Assembly (NCBI GenBank): GCA_002728135.1
Contig: PBVE01000012.1
Coordinates: 56,347 to 120,346, forward strand
From: Rhodospirillaceae bacterium
Lineage (GTDB): Bacteria; Pseudomonadota; Alphaproteobacteria; UBA828
DNA length: 64,000 nt
Direction: 5' to 3'
In this document: piece by piece, positions 28,961 through 38,670 of the stretch
Numbering within the stretch: the stretch's first letter is position 1
Layout of the letters: each line of letters starts with the position of its first letter
The notes under the pieces: model-generated
What the model was told of the DNA's origin: nothing
What the model saw: the letters and a program-made list of their open reading frames with translations, nothing else
Databases searched by the model: none
Made by a program: the position numbers and the translations under genes

Positions 28961-29386
28961 TTAAAACAACCCTAGACGCCTTAACTCTATAGCTAAAGAT
29001 TCTGGAAGATCGTATGGGATTTGATTTCCATTCACCTCCAGGTCAGGAGGGGACTGCTCTTTTGATAAGTAACGCCAACCTTGGTGAGGCCTCCTAGGAG
29101 TTGGGATAGTTGGACACAATATACTATCTAAAATTATTTTAATTTTTTTTTTATTCTTACTTTCTGAGCTCTTATCTTCTATACTCAGGATTCTTTGCCT
29201 TGCCCTAATCTCACGCTTAATAATCCAGTACATTGAACCGCCAGCTAAGATTTCATCAGCACGACGAGGGGCTAAACTTGTTAAGCTCAAAACACGGCCA
29301 AATCTTTTCTTACATTCAATTTGTTTACACTTAAGCTGCTCAATATTTTCAACACCTACAGCGTATTTAACAATATTCAATACCAT
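28961..29386 (-). CDS. DUF1489 family protein
   Basis: A 141-residue protein matching DUF1489 by its conserved strings TSLAPRRADEILAGGSMYWI near residue 40 and PTPRRPHQGWRYL near 103. Function is unknown; the family is largely alphaproteobacterial. The ATG at 29386 gives the conserved start (MVLNIVKYAVGVEN); a longer frame from 29482 would overlap the preceding hydratase gene. It follows that gene by 16 bases, so it is at the end of the leucine-catabolism transcript, perhaps only by position. Confidence 0.85.
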   Translation of the reverse strand: MVLNIVKYAVGVENIEQLKCKQIECKKRFGRVLSLTSLAPRRADEILAGGSMYWIIKREIRARQRILSIEDKSSESKNKKKIKIILDSILCPTIPTPRRPHQGWRYLSKEQSPPDLEVNGNQIPYDLPESLAIELRRLGLF

Positions 29387-29402
29387 AACATCCGCACTAA
29401 GA

Positions 29403-30188
29403 TTAGTTCCAATCTGCTTTTCGCTTTTCTTGGAATGCCAAGAGTCCCTCCTGCCCCTCTTCAGAAACTCGGACCCTTGCAATTCTTTGAGCTAGTTCTT
29501 CCTTCAATTCTGGATCAAATACTCTCCCCCTAGATAATCTCACCAGCATTTTTGCCTCTCTTTGGGCTTTAGGGCCACCCTGCATTAGTAAGTGAATATA
29601 TTCTTCCGCTTTTATATAAAGATCATCATTTCTCACTACATCCTGCACAAGCCCTATTTGACAAGCCTGATCTGCAGAGAATCTTTCTCCTGTTAAAAAA
29701 TAACGCCTTGCATAACTCTCACCTATTTTGTTTATAACAAAAGGACTAATCACTGAAGGAATAACGCCAACACGAACCTCTGATATGGCAAAAAATGCTG
29801 TTTCAACCGCAATAGCTATATCAGTTGCTGCCACCAAACCGACCCCACCGCCCAATGTACCTCCCTGCACCAAAGAAATTGTCGGCTTGGATAAATTATC
29901 AAGAGCTTCAAGTAAATTTGCAAGTGACTCAGCATCTTCTTTGTTATCTTTTTCAGATGCCATGCCCATTCTTTTCATCCACTTTATGTCGGCACCTGCA
30001 CAAAAACTTTTTCCTTCTGCGGCAATAACGACAACACGAACCTTTTGATTATTTTCTATTGTAGTAATTACTTTAAAGAGACTAGAAACAAATTCACCAT
30101 CAAATGCGTTATGAGCATCTGGACGGTTAAAAGTAATTTTCGCAACTCCTCTTTGGTCAATATCAAACAATATAAGATTTTGAGTCAT
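29403..30188 (-). CDS. liuC: Enoyl-CoA hydratase, probably methylglutaconyl-CoA hydratase
   Basis: A 261-residue crotonase-fold protein with the oxyanion-hole segments GKSFCAGADIKWM near residue 60 and VQGGTLGGGVGLVAATDIAI near 105; the catalytic Glu is in ISEVRVGVIPSVISP near 135. Its place 15 bases after the MCC carboxyltransferase makes methylglutaconyl-CoA hydratase, which forms HMG-CoA in leucine breakdown, the best call. A general enoyl-CoA hydratase cannot be excluded by sequence. Confidence 0.85.
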   Translation of the reverse strand: MTQNLILFDIDQRGVAKITFNRPDAHNAFDGEFVSSLFKVITTIENNQKVRVVVIAAEGKSFCAGADIKWMKRMGMASEKDNKEDAESLANLLEALDNLSKPTISLVQGGTLGGGVGLVAATDIAIAVETAFFAISEVRVGVIPSVISPFVINKIGESYARRYFLTGERFSADQACQIGLVQDVVRNDDLYIKAEEYIHLLMQGGPKAQREAKMLVRLSRGRVFDPELKEELAQRIARVRVSEEGQEGLLAFQEKRKADWN

Positions 30189-30203
30189 ATATTAATCTCT
30201 TAA

Positions 30204-31808
30204 TTACATTCTAAATACACCAAAACTGGTTTTTCTAATTAATTGGCTCCTAGCAACTTTTAAAGCCCGTGCTAGAACATATCTTGTATCTTTAGGATCA
30301 ATGATACCATCATCCCACAAACGTGCGGATGAATAATAAGGGCTACCCTGTTTGTCATATTGAGTAATGATTGGTTCTTTAAATTTATCCTCTTCCTTTT
30401 GCGACCAAGTAATTCCATCACCCTCTAACTTATCACGGCGAATGTGAGCTAGTACACTAGCAGCTTGTTCACCACCCATGACCGATATTCTCGCATTTGG
30501 CCACATCCATAAAAATCTTGGTTGGAATGCACGACCACACATACCATAATTACCAGCACCAAAACTACCCCCAATAATCACTTTAAATTTTGGTACTTCT
30601 GCACAAGCTACAGCCATTACTAACTTTGCACCATCCTTAGCTATACCTCCATGCTCATATCGTTTTCCTACCATAAAACCTGCAATATTCTGCAAAAAAA
30701 CAATTGGGATTCCTCTTTGACAACAAAGCTGAATAAAGTGCACACCCTTCAATGCAGACTCTGAAAACAAGATTCCATTATTTGCTAAAATGCCAACTAA
30801 ATTTCCATCAATATTAGCAAATACACATACCAATGTTTTTCCATAACGAGGCTTAAACTCATCAAATTTGGCATCATCTACTAACCTGACAATTACTTCC
30901 CTTACATCAAACATTTTTCGAAGGTTACTTGGAACTACACCATAAATTTCATCCTCTTCAAAAAGCGTATTTGACTGAATAACGTTATTTTCAACATCAT
31001 TATATTGTCTGAGTCGACTGACTATATTTCTAGCTTTATCAATTGCATCTTTATCATTATCTGCCAAATGATCAGCAACACCCGAAATACGAGTATGCAC
31101 GTCTGCCCCACCAAGTTCCTCAGAAGAGACTTCTTCACCAGTAGCTGCCTTAACAAGAGGGGGGCCACCTAGAAAAATTGTTCCCTGATCCTTGACTATA
31201 ATAGTCTCATCCGACATAGCCGGCACATAGGCTCCACCTGCTGTACATGAACCCATTACAACTGCTAATTGTGGAATTCCTTCTCTGGACATAATAGCTT
31301 GATTATAAAAAATTCTTCCAAAGTGATCCCTATCTGGGAAAACCTTATCCTGATGGGGTAAGTTTGCTCCGCCTGAGTCAACAATATAAATACAAGGCAA
31401 CATATTTTCTGATGCGATTTCTTGAGCCCTTAGGTGTTTCTTAACCGTCATAGGGAAATACGTACCTCCCTTTACAGTAGGATCGTTTGCAATAATCATA
31501 CAATCTATGCCTGAAACTTTGCCTATACCGGTAATTAACCCAGCCCCCGGGGCAACACCATCGTACATTTCGTACGCTGCTAAATGCGATAATTCTAAAA
31601 AATGTGAATTCTGATCTATAAGATTATTAATTCTATCTCTGGGAAGAAGTCGGCCAAGTTGCGAATGTCGATCTTGTGCAACTTTTCCTCCTCCTAAACG
31701 TACTTTTTCTAACTTGTCATTTAAAATATTCACAAGCTCGGACATAGCACTTTTATTATCTACAAATTCCTTAGAATTTTTATTTATTTTAGAATCAAAA
31801 ACCTTCAT
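30204..31808 (-). CDS. mccB: Methylcrotonoyl-CoA carboxylase, carboxyltransferase (beta) subunit
   Basis: MccB/LiuB carries the carboxyltransferase reaction that turns 3-methylcrotonyl-CoA into 3-methylglutaconyl-CoA. The 534-residue protein has the acyl-CoA site motif [20 protein letters not shown] near residue 185 and the carboxybiotin site segment [13 protein letters not shown] near 425. It is longer than the propionyl-CoA carboxylase beta (510 residues) in this window and clearly distinct. The biotin-carrying alpha subunit, usually next to it, is absent here. Confidence 0.93.
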   Translation of the reverse strand: MKVFDSKINKNSKEFVDNKSAMSELVNILNDKLEKVRLGGGKVAQDRHSQLGRLLPRDRINNLIDQNSHFLELSHLAAYEMYDGVAPGAGLITGIGKVSGIDCMIIANDPTVKGGTYFPMTVKKHLRAQEIASENMLPCIYIVDSGGANLPHQDKVFPDRDHFGRIFYNQAIMSREGIPQLAVVMGSCTAGGAYVPAMSDETIIVKDQGTIFLGGPPLVKAATGEEVSSEELGGADVHTRISGVADHLADNDKDAIDKARNIVSRLRQYNDVENNVIQSNTLFEEDEIYGVVPSNLRKMFDVREVIVRLVDDAKFDEFKPRYGKTLVCVFANIDGNLVGILANNGILFSESALKGVHFIQLCCQRGIPIVFLQNIAGFMVGKRYEHGGIAKDGAKLVMAVACAEVPKFKVIIGGSFGAGNYGMCGRAFQPRFLWMWPNARISVMGGEQAASVLAHIRRDKLEGDGITWSQKEEDKFKEPIITQYDKQGSPYYSSARLWDDGIIDPKDTRYVLARALKVARSQLIRKTSFGVFRM

Positions 31809-31903
31809 ATAAACCTCTAATATTTACTATTCCTAACTTACATTCTAATGGTTAGTATTTAAACAATTCTTTAACATGCCAATTATAATTACTGAAATTA
31901 GAT

Positions 31904-32869
31904 ATGACATTACCATCACTATCAGAAATACAAGATGCTGCAAAAGTTATATACAAAGTAATGCAACCCACACCTGAACTTGTTTGGCCGTTACTCTCTG
32001 AATTTTCTGGTGCCGAAGTCTGGGTAAAACACGAAAATTTCACCCCTATAGGTGCTTTCAAACTTCGAGGAGGGCTAACATATCTAGACTTTATCAGTAA
32101 AAACCCAGAGATAAAAAAAATAATTACTGCAACCCGTGGGAATCATGGCCAGAGTATAGCATTTTCTGCAACATTATATGGCATAGAGGCAGAAATTATT
32201 GTTCCAAATGGAAATAGTAGCATAAAAAACTCAGCCATAAAAAATTATGGAGCTAAGCTAATCGAACATGGTAAAGACTTCCAGGATGCGCTTGAATATG
32301 CGGAATCAAAGGCAAAACAGACGAATATTCATTTAATACCTTCATACCATCGCCTTCTTGTCGCAGGTGTTGCTACTTATGCTTTAGAATTTTTTATAGC
32401 AGCAAAAAATCTAGATACTATCTATGTTCCCATTGGGTTAGGGTCTGGAATATGCGGTGTTATCTCTGTGAGAGATGCAATGGGACTTAAAACCAGAATT
32501 GTTGGAGTAGTTAGTAAGAACGCTCCTGCATATGCAAATTCCTTCAAAAGTAAACGAATGGTATCTACAAAACATGCAGATACAATAGCTGATGGTCTAG
32601 CTTGTCGCATGCCAAATGCAGAGGCTTTTGAACATATAATGGCCGGAGTAGAACGAATTATAACAGTATCTGAAACTGACATCATTAATGCTATAGGAAC
32701 CTATTTTTCATATACTAAAAACGTTGCAGAAGGAGCAGCAGCCGCAGCCTTAGCAGCACTGCTACAAGAAAAACCAAGAATAAAAGGAAAAAAAATTGGT
32801 TTAATACTCTCAGGTAGCAATATTGAACCAAATTTATACAAAAATTCACTTAATCTTTTAAATTCTTAA
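31904..32869 (+). CDS. Threonine/serine dehydratase-like PLP enzyme (fold type II)
   Basis: A 321-residue PLP enzyme. The Schiff-base lysine is in GAFKLRGG near residue 50, the cofactor phosphate loop is GLGSGICG near 180, and ATRGNHGQS near 77 binds substrate carboxylate. No regulatory ACT domain is present, so it resembles catabolic threonine/serine dehydratase or threo-3-hydroxyaspartate dehydratase. It is a single plus-strand gene between minus-strand operons; its end lies 15 bases from the convergent isomerase-like gene. Confidence 0.85.
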   Translation: MTLPSLSEIQDAAKVIYKVMQPTPELVWPLLSEFSGAEVWVKHENFTPIGAFKLRGGLTYLDFISKNPEIKKIITATRGNHGQSIAFSATLYGIEAEIIVPNGNSSIKNSAIKNYGAKLIEHGKDFQDALEYAESKAKQTNIHLIPSYHRLLVAGVATYALEFFIAAKNLDTIYVPIGLGSGICGVISVRDAMGLKTRIVGVVSKNAPAYANSFKSKRMVSTKHADTIADGLACRMPNAEAFEHIMAGVERIITVSETDIINAIGTYFSYTKNVAEGAAAAALAALLQEKPRIKGKKIGLILSGSNIEPNLYKNSLNLLNS

Positions 32870-32884
32870 ATGGACTGGGTTCAA

Positions 32885-33487
32885 TTACCAAGAACCTGAA
32901 ACAATCCACTTAGTAAGCTGATCTAAACGATCAGTACCCCAAAACATTTCGTTCTCTACAATAAAAATGGGTGACCCAAAGACGCCTCTTTCTATCGCCT
33001 TATCAACCTCAAAACGTAAACGTTCTTTAGTTGTGTCATTCTCTATTTTTGCTGATAGCACCCTAACATCAAGTCCCTCCTCAGAGGCAGCTTTAAGGAT
33101 ATTTTCGGAATCTGACAAATTGATATTAAGCTGGAAGTAGTTTCTCATTATTCTCAATGCAAATTTCCGAGCTATTTGAGGGTTATCATCTACTATAGAA
33201 TAGTAGGCTCTGCATGCTGACACACTATTAACTGGAAACGGCTCAGGGATCGTAAAAGGAATACCAAGATAATCAGCAGTGCGTTTTATATCACGCTTAG
33301 CATAACTACCCTTTAATGGGCTATTAACTAATGGTGTCAAATTAAATTTCTTAAACAATGCTCCCATCAAATATGGTTTCCATACTACCTCTCTTTGATT
33401 GGCATTACCAATTTCTTCGATAGACTCAGCTGCCAAATACCCATAAGGGCTAGAAAAATCAAAAAAAAACTCAATTTCTGCAGACAT
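32885..33487 (-). CDS. 2-hydroxychromene-2-carboxylate isomerase-like DsbA-family protein
   Basis: A 200-residue thioredoxin-fold protein of the GST-kappa/HCCA isomerase type. The N-terminal FFFDFSSPYGYLAAESI has the catalytic Ser in place of a CxxC, and VFGSPIFIVENEMFWGTDRL near residue 168 is the conserved cis-Pro/GSH region. Such proteins act on aromatic or glutathione conjugates; no naphthalene-pathway genes are nearby, so the substrate is unknown. It follows an acyl-CoA dehydrogenase on the same strand, 37 bases away. Confidence 0.85.
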   Translation of the reverse strand: MSAEIEFFFDFSSPYGYLAAESIEEIGNANQREVVWKPYLMGALFKKFNLTPLVNSPLKGSYAKRDIKRTADYLGIPFTIPEPFPVNSVSACRAYYSIVDDNPQIARKFALRIMRNYFQLNINLSDSENILKAASEEGLDVRVLSAKIENDTTKERLRFEVDKAIERGVFGSPIFIVENEMFWGTDRLDQLTKWIVSGSW

Positions 33488-33524
33488 GATAAAACTCCAT
33501 ATATGTATAGATTAACTTAGCATT

Positions 33525-34676
33525 TTATTCCGCAGCAATTGCACGAGCAATAACAAGCCTCTGAACATCTCCTGTACCTTCATATAAACTACAGACTCTC
33601 ATATCCCTATATATACGCTCAACAGGGAAATCACTAAGATATCCATATCCGCCCAAGGTTTGAATTGCGGCTGAACAAACTCTTTCTGCCATTTCAGCAC
33701 AATACATTTTTGCCATGGAAGCTTCTTTTATACAAGGCATGTCGGCATCTCGCATTCTAGCAGCACGATGAATAAGTAACCTTGCTGCTTCAATTTCAGT
33801 TGCCATATCAGCAAGTCTAAATCCTACAGCTTGATGTTCTATAATTGGCTTCCCAAAAGTTACTCGTTGTTTTGCATATTCAAGAGCATGTTCATATGCT
33901 GCACGTGCAGCCCCTAAGGCCTGAGAGGCCACTCCTATACGGCCACCTTCGAGATTCGATAAAGCTATCTTATATCCCTCTCCTTGCTTTCCGAGAATTT
34001 GTTCAGGTGGCAAACGAAGATCCTCAAATATTAGCTGAGCCGTATCATGCGCCCTCTGTCCCATTTTTTTCTCAAGTCTAGAAACTTTATAGCCATTTGT
34101 ATTTGTAGGAACTATAAAACAGCTTAGACCCTTTTTCCCAGCTTCTGGGTCAGTCACAGCAAAAACAATTGCGTAATCAGCTTTAGAACCACTTGTAATA
34201 AATTGTTTTGTGCCGTTAATAACCCATTCGTTGCCATCCATATATGCTTTTGATTTAATTGCTGATGCATCTGAACCTGCATGAGGTTCCGTCAGGCAAA
34301 AGCAACCAAGGGCCTCACCTTTAGCTAGTGGTTTCAGTATCTTTGATTTTTGTTGTTCAGAACCAAACTCTTCAAGCCCTGAACAAACTAGACTGTTATT
34401 AACGCTCATTGCGGTAGATGTTCCAACATCACCTGCTGCAATTTCTTCAAGAGCTATCGCATATGAAACTGTATCCGCTTCAGAACCCCCCCATTTCTCT
34501 GACACTGTCATTACCATAAGTCCTAATTCTCCCATGCGACGATAAATACTATCGGGAAATGTCTCTCCTTGATCCCAGGAAGAAGCAAATGGGGCTAGTT
34601 CATTACGTGCAAAATCTTTTGCCATATCCCTAATCATGCGTTGTTCTTGACTAAGGAAGTTTAGGTCATGACTCAT
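33525..34676 (-). CDS. Acyl-CoA dehydrogenase, short/branched-chain type
   Basis: A 383-residue FAD enzyme. CFCLTEPHAGSDA near residue 124 and WVINGTKQFITSG near 150 bind flavin and substrate. The catalytic Glu is in the C-terminal SLYEGTGDVQRLVIAR, the position used by short-chain and isobutyryl-type enzymes, unlike isovaleryl-CoA dehydrogenase. Start ATG 34676 has GAGG six bases upstream. Adjacent to thiolase and ivd, it probably works in branched-chain or short fatty acid oxidation. Confidence 0.9.
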   Translation of the reverse strand: MSHDLNFLSQEQRMIRDMAKDFARNELAPFASSWDQGETFPDSIYRRMGELGLMVMTVSEKWGGSEADTVSYAIALEEIAAGDVGTSTAMSVNNSLVCSGLEEFGSEQQKSKILKPLAKGEALGCFCLTEPHAGSDASAIKSKAYMDGNEWVINGTKQFITSGSKADYAIVFAVTDPEAGKKGLSCFIVPTNTNGYKVSRLEKKMGQRAHDTAQLIFEDLRLPPEQILGKQGEGYKIALSNLEGGRIGVASQALGAARAAYEHALEYAKQRVTFGKPIIEHQAVGFRLADMATEIEAARLLIHRAARMRDADMPCIKEASMAKMYCAEMAERVCSAAIQTLGGYGYLSDFPVERIYRDMRVCSLYEGTGDVQRLVIARAIAAE

Positions 34677-34702
34677 CTGATACCTCAATACAAAAATAGT
34701 TT

Positions 34703-35890
34703 CTAGTCAATTCTCTCTACAGCAATAGCTGTTGCCTCACCCCCACCAATGCAAAGAGCAGCAACGCCTTTAGTTAAATTATGTTTCTTTAATGCTGAAA
34801 GTAAGGTGACTATTATCCTTGTTCCTGAAGCACCCACAGGATGTCCTAAAGCGCATGCTCCCCCGTGCACATTTACAATTTCATGAGGTATATCTAAGTC
34901 CCTCATGGCTGCCATTGTTACAACAGCAAATGCCTCGTTTATCTCGAATAAATCAACATCACCTTTTGACCATTTGACCTTATCAAGAAGGTTTTCTATT
35001 GCTGGAGAAGGAGCAGTTGTGAACCATGCTGGTTCATGTGCAAAAGTAGAATGACCCTTTATTTGAGCTAATGGCTTCAGTGAACGCTTTTCTGCTTCTG
35101 AAAGCTTCATTAAAACTAATGCAGCACCTCCATCAGATATCGAACTTGAGTTTGCAGCAGTAACAGAACCATCTTTAGCAAAAGCAGGTCTAAGAGTTCT
35201 TATTTTTTCAAGATCAGCCTTGAGCGGCTGTTCATCTATTGAAATAACTTTCTCACCTTTTCTACTTTTTGCAGTAACTGGAGTTATTTCTGAATCAAAT
35301 GAACCATCATTTATAGCTGACTGTGAACGATTTAGGGATGTTATCGCAAAATCATCTTGTTGTTCTCTAGTGAATTGATACTTTTTTGCCGTCTCTTCAG
35401 CAAAAACACCCATTAATGTGCCTTTATCATAAGCATCTTCTAAACCATCTAAAAACATATGGTCTTTTACTTGACCATGCCCCATCCTATAGCCTTCTCT
35501 AGCTCTATCCAGAAGGTAAGGTGCACGAGTCATACTTTCCATTCCACCAGCAACCATTACATTGTTTGTACCTGCTAGAATAAGATCATTTGCAAACATT
35601 GTTGCTTTCATACCCGAGCCACACATCTTATTAATTGTAGTACAACCTGTTGTGTTAGGTATACCCGCACCAATAGAGGCTTGCCTTGCTGGTGCTTGAC
35701 CCTGTCCAGCAGATAAAATATTACCCATGATCACTTCATCAACCTCCTCAGGTGATACTGAAGCACCCTCTAAAGCATGCCGAATTGCTGCTCCTCCTAA
35801 ATCAGATGCTGAAAGGTCTTTTAAATCACCTTGGAATCCTCCCATAGGTGTTCGTGACATGCCTACAATTACTACAGGGTCCTGACTCAT
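34703..35890 (-). CDS. Acetyl-CoA C-acetyltransferase (thiolase)
   Basis: A 395-residue thiolase. The nucleophilic Cys is in INKMCGSGMKA near residue 88, the His in NVHGGACALGHPVGASG near 350, and the second Cys in ALCIGGGEA near 380. It forms or cleaves acetoacetyl-CoA, the end point of leucine breakdown. ATG 35890 has GAGAGG in front. It is between the two acyl-CoA dehydrogenases. Confidence 0.92.
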   Translation of the reverse strand: MSQDPVVIVGMSRTPMGGFQGDLKDLSASDLGGAAIRHALEGASVSPEEVDEVIMGNILSAGQGQAPARQASIGAGIPNTTGCTTINKMCGSGMKATMFANDLILAGTNNVMVAGGMESMTRAPYLLDRAREGYRMGHGQVKDHMFLDGLEDAYDKGTLMGVFAEETAKKYQFTREQQDDFAITSLNRSQSAINDGSFDSEITPVTAKSRKGEKVISIDEQPLKADLEKIRTLRPAFAKDGSVTAANSSSISDGGAALVLMKLSEAEKRSLKPLAQIKGHSTFAHEPAWFTTAPSPAIENLLDKVKWSKGDVDLFEINEAFAVVTMAAMRDLDIPHEIVNVHGGACALGHPVGASGTRIIVTLLSALKKHNLTKGVAALCIGGGEATAIAVERID

Positions 35891-36013
35891 ATTATCCTCT
35901 CTTAATTTCAAATTATTCCCAAATTATAAGATAAAACAAATTCCTAACTAAGTTCATATAAATATTTAGTCTCTCAACATAATTCCTTAATCTATTCCCA
36001 AAATTTCTTAATA

Positions 36014-37186
36014 TTAATCATGTTCTGAAAAAATCTCACGCCCGATTAACCAACGTCTAATTTCATTTGTTCCAGCCCCAATTTCATATAGCTTGGCATC
36101 TCTCAACAAACGTCCAGTCTGGTAATCATTAATATATCCATTGCCGCCTAAACATTGGATAGCCTGCGATGCCATCCACGTTGCTCTTTCAGATGCAAAT
36201 AATATTGCTCCTGCAGCATCTTTTCTGGTGGTTTCTCCTCTGTCACAAGCTTGGGCAACTGCATAAACATAGGCTCGACTTGCACTTAATGCTGTGTACA
36301 TATCTGCAATCTTTGCTTGCATAATTTGAAATTCTCCTATTGCCTTCCCAAATTGTTTTCGTTCGCGAACATAAGGAATTACGATATCCATACATGATTG
36401 CATTATTCCAAGTGGGCCGGCAGCCAATACAGCACGCTCATAGTCCAATCCACTCATTAAAACTCCTACACCCTCATTGACTTCACCGAGTATATTATCA
36501 GAAGGAACCTTACAATCATTAAAAACTAATTCACAGGTGCTTGAGCCTCGCATTCCTAATTTGTCAAGTTTTTGAGTAGTTGAGAATCCAGACATGTTCT
36601 TTTCAATAATAAATGCGGTTATTCCGTCTTTATCTTTCTTTAGGTTAGTTTTTGCATATACAATTATTATATCTGCATCCTCACCATTTGTTATCCACAT
36701 TTTATTACCATTTAAAATATAATGATCAGATTTACGATCTGCATATGTTCGCATTCCCACCACATCTGACCCTGCGAATGTCTCACTCATTGCTAAAGCA
36801 CCAACATGCTCTCCATTAATTAATTTTTTTAGGAAGCGATTCTTTTGTTCAATACTGCCATTTCTTCTAATTTGATTAACACAAAGATTAGAATGTGCAC
36901 CATATGACAGACCTACAGATGCGGAGGCACGACTAATTTCCTCCATTGCAATTACATGCTCAAGATAACCTAAGCCAGCACCACCATCAATTTCTTCTAC
37001 AGTTATTCCAAGTAAGCCTAAATTACCCATTACTGACCATAAATCTCGAGGGAACTGATCAGAGGAATCGATTTCAGATGCTTTTGGAGCTATTACATCT
37101 TGAGCAAAATTTCTAACAGTTTCTCTTATCGACTCAGTTGTTTCACTCAGACCAAATCCAAGTTCATTTAATTTATGGTTAATCAT
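36014..37186 (-). CDS. ivd: Isovaleryl-CoA dehydrogenase
   Basis: Ivd (LiuA) oxidises isovaleryl-CoA to 3-methylcrotonyl-CoA. The 390-residue protein has the catalytic Glu in [17 protein letters not shown] near residue 250, the position specific to isovaleryl-CoA dehydrogenases, and [16 protein letters not shown] near 130. The C-terminal position of other family members reads [16 protein letters not shown] without a catalytic Glu. ATG 37186 has GGAG seven bases upstream. It supplies the MCC substrate. Confidence 0.94.
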   Translation of the reverse strand: MINHKLNELGFGLSETTESIRETVRNFAQDVIAPKASEIDSSDQFPRDLWSVMGNLGLLGITVEEIDGGAGLGYLEHVIAMEEISRASASVGLSYGAHSNLCVNQIRRNGSIEQKNRFLKKLINGEHVGALAMSETFAGSDVVGMRTYADRKSDHYILNGNKMWITNGEDADIIIVYAKTNLKKDKDGITAFIIEKNMSGFSTTQKLDKLGMRGSSTCELVFNDCKVPSDNILGEVNEGVGVLMSGLDYERAVLAAGPLGIMQSCMDIVIPYVRERKQFGKAIGEFQIMQAKIADMYTALSASRAYVYAVAQACDRGETTRKDAAGAILFASERATWMASQAIQCLGGNGYINDYQTGRLLRDAKLYEIGAGTNEIRRWLIGREIFSEHD

Positions 37187-37231
37187 TTTTTTTCTCCTCA
37201 ATTATAAATTGAGCCTCTAAGAAATTGATTA

Positions 37232-38641
37232 TCATAATAAAAATAAAGCTCCTAGACCTAAAAATGCTAGAAAACCTACTACATCAGTAACAGTAGTAAG
37301 CAAAACACCAGCAGCAGTCGCTGGATCAATCTTCAATCTCCAAAGAACGACAGGAATAACTAGACCGAAAAGACCAGCAGTCATCATATTAATTATCATT
37401 GCACCGCCAATAATTAATCCTAGCGGATAATTCTGATACCAAAGAGCAGCTGCCCCACCAGCTAGCAATGCAAAAATAAGTCCATTTGCAACTGCTACTA
37501 AAATCTCTTTACCTAAAACTCTTCCTAAATTACCCATATTTAAGTCACGGGTGGCAATTGCACGAACTGCTACGGTCATAGTTTGCGTGCCAGCATTACC
37601 ACCCATTGAAGCAACAATCGGCATCAAAACTGCTAACGCAACCATTTGCTCCAGAGTTCCATCAAATTGGTATATAACTATAGATGCTAGAATTGCAGTG
37701 CCTAAATTGACAAGAAGCCAAGTAAACCGACCCCACATAGTCTCTGTGGCAGCCCTATAAATATCTGTTCCTGATACTCCTGAGAGTCTTAAAAGGTCCT
37801 CTTCGGCTTCTTCTTGGATCACATCAACTACGTCATCAACAGTTACCACACCTATAAGTCTACCATCAGCTCCAATAACTGGTGCTGAAACTAGATCATA
37901 CTGTTCGAATACATAACCAACCTCTTCTTGATCTATTAATGCTGGGATTGTCTTGATATCAGTACGCATCAAGTCATCAAGTATTTCTGGACGTCTTGCC
38001 CGAACAAGCTTATCCAATCTTACAGAACCAATAGGTTGATACCGTTCATTTACAACTACTACCTCATAGAAGTCCTCTGGTAACTTATCTTCATCCCGCA
38101 TATAATCTATAGTATTCCCTACTGTCCAACTTGCAGGGAGTGCGACAAATTCACTTTGCATCAAACGTCCGGCACTATTTTCTGGAAAAATTAGGCTCGC
38201 CTCAACTGCTTCTCTCTCCTCTTGAGGGATAGCTTTTAGTACTTGCTTTTGTCTAGGTAGCTCAAGGTCTTCTAAAACTGAAACGGCATCATCTACATCT
38301 AGGGTGACAAGAGCATCTACAAGCTCACTATCCGCTAAACTATCCAGAAGATCATCACGTACATCTTCTTCAATACTCGCTAATACATCTCCAGTGAAAA
38401 ATTCTCCTGCTGCAATGACCAATTTATGTCTGTTTGCTTGAGGAAAACGCTCAATTAAATCTGCTATATCTGCCTTATGCAAAGGAGCTAGAAATTCTCT
38501 GATTAAATTAAAATCTCCTTTATCCAATGCCTTTGCCACATTCTTGATTAAATCAGAGTCTAGGTTGTATAAACCTTGATTAGGAAAAGATTTAATATCT
38601 GAATCCACCTGATACCCATCCACTTTTTTATTGATCATCAT
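37232..38641 (-). CDS. mgtE: Magnesium transporter MgtE
   Basis: A 469-residue inner-membrane Mg2+ channel. It has an N-terminal MgtE_N domain (about residues 25-140), two CBS domains (about 145-265, ending VVTVDDVVDVIQEEAEEDL) that sense cytosolic Mg2+, and a C-terminal five-helix pore domain from about residue 300, with ASMGGNAGTQTM near 343 as the conserved pore motif. No M-box-like leader is possible in the 29 bases upstream. Confidence 0.95.
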   Translation of the reverse strand: MMINKKVDGYQVDSDIKSFPNQGLYNLDSDLIKNVAKALDKGDFNLIREFLAPLHKADIADLIERFPQANRHKLVIAAGEFFTGDVLASIEEDVRDDLLDSLADSELVDALVTLDVDDAVSVLEDLELPRQKQVLKAIPQEEREAVEASLIFPENSAGRLMQSEFVALPASWTVGNTIDYMRDEDKLPEDFYEVVVVNERYQPIGSVRLDKLVRARRPEILDDLMRTDIKTIPALIDQEEVGYVFEQYDLVSAPVIGADGRLIGVVTVDDVVDVIQEEAEEDLLRLSGVSGTDIYRAATETMWGRFTWLLVNLGTAILASIVIYQFDGTLEQMVALAVLMPIVASMGGNAGTQTMTVAVRAIATRDLNMGNLGRVLGKEILVAVANGLIFALLAGGAAALWYQNYPLGLIIGGAMIINMMTAGLFGLVIPVVLWRLKIDPATAAGVLLTTVTDVVGFLAFLGLGALFLL

Positions 38642-38670
38642 AATTACCTTTAAATAAATGGGTGTCGTGT

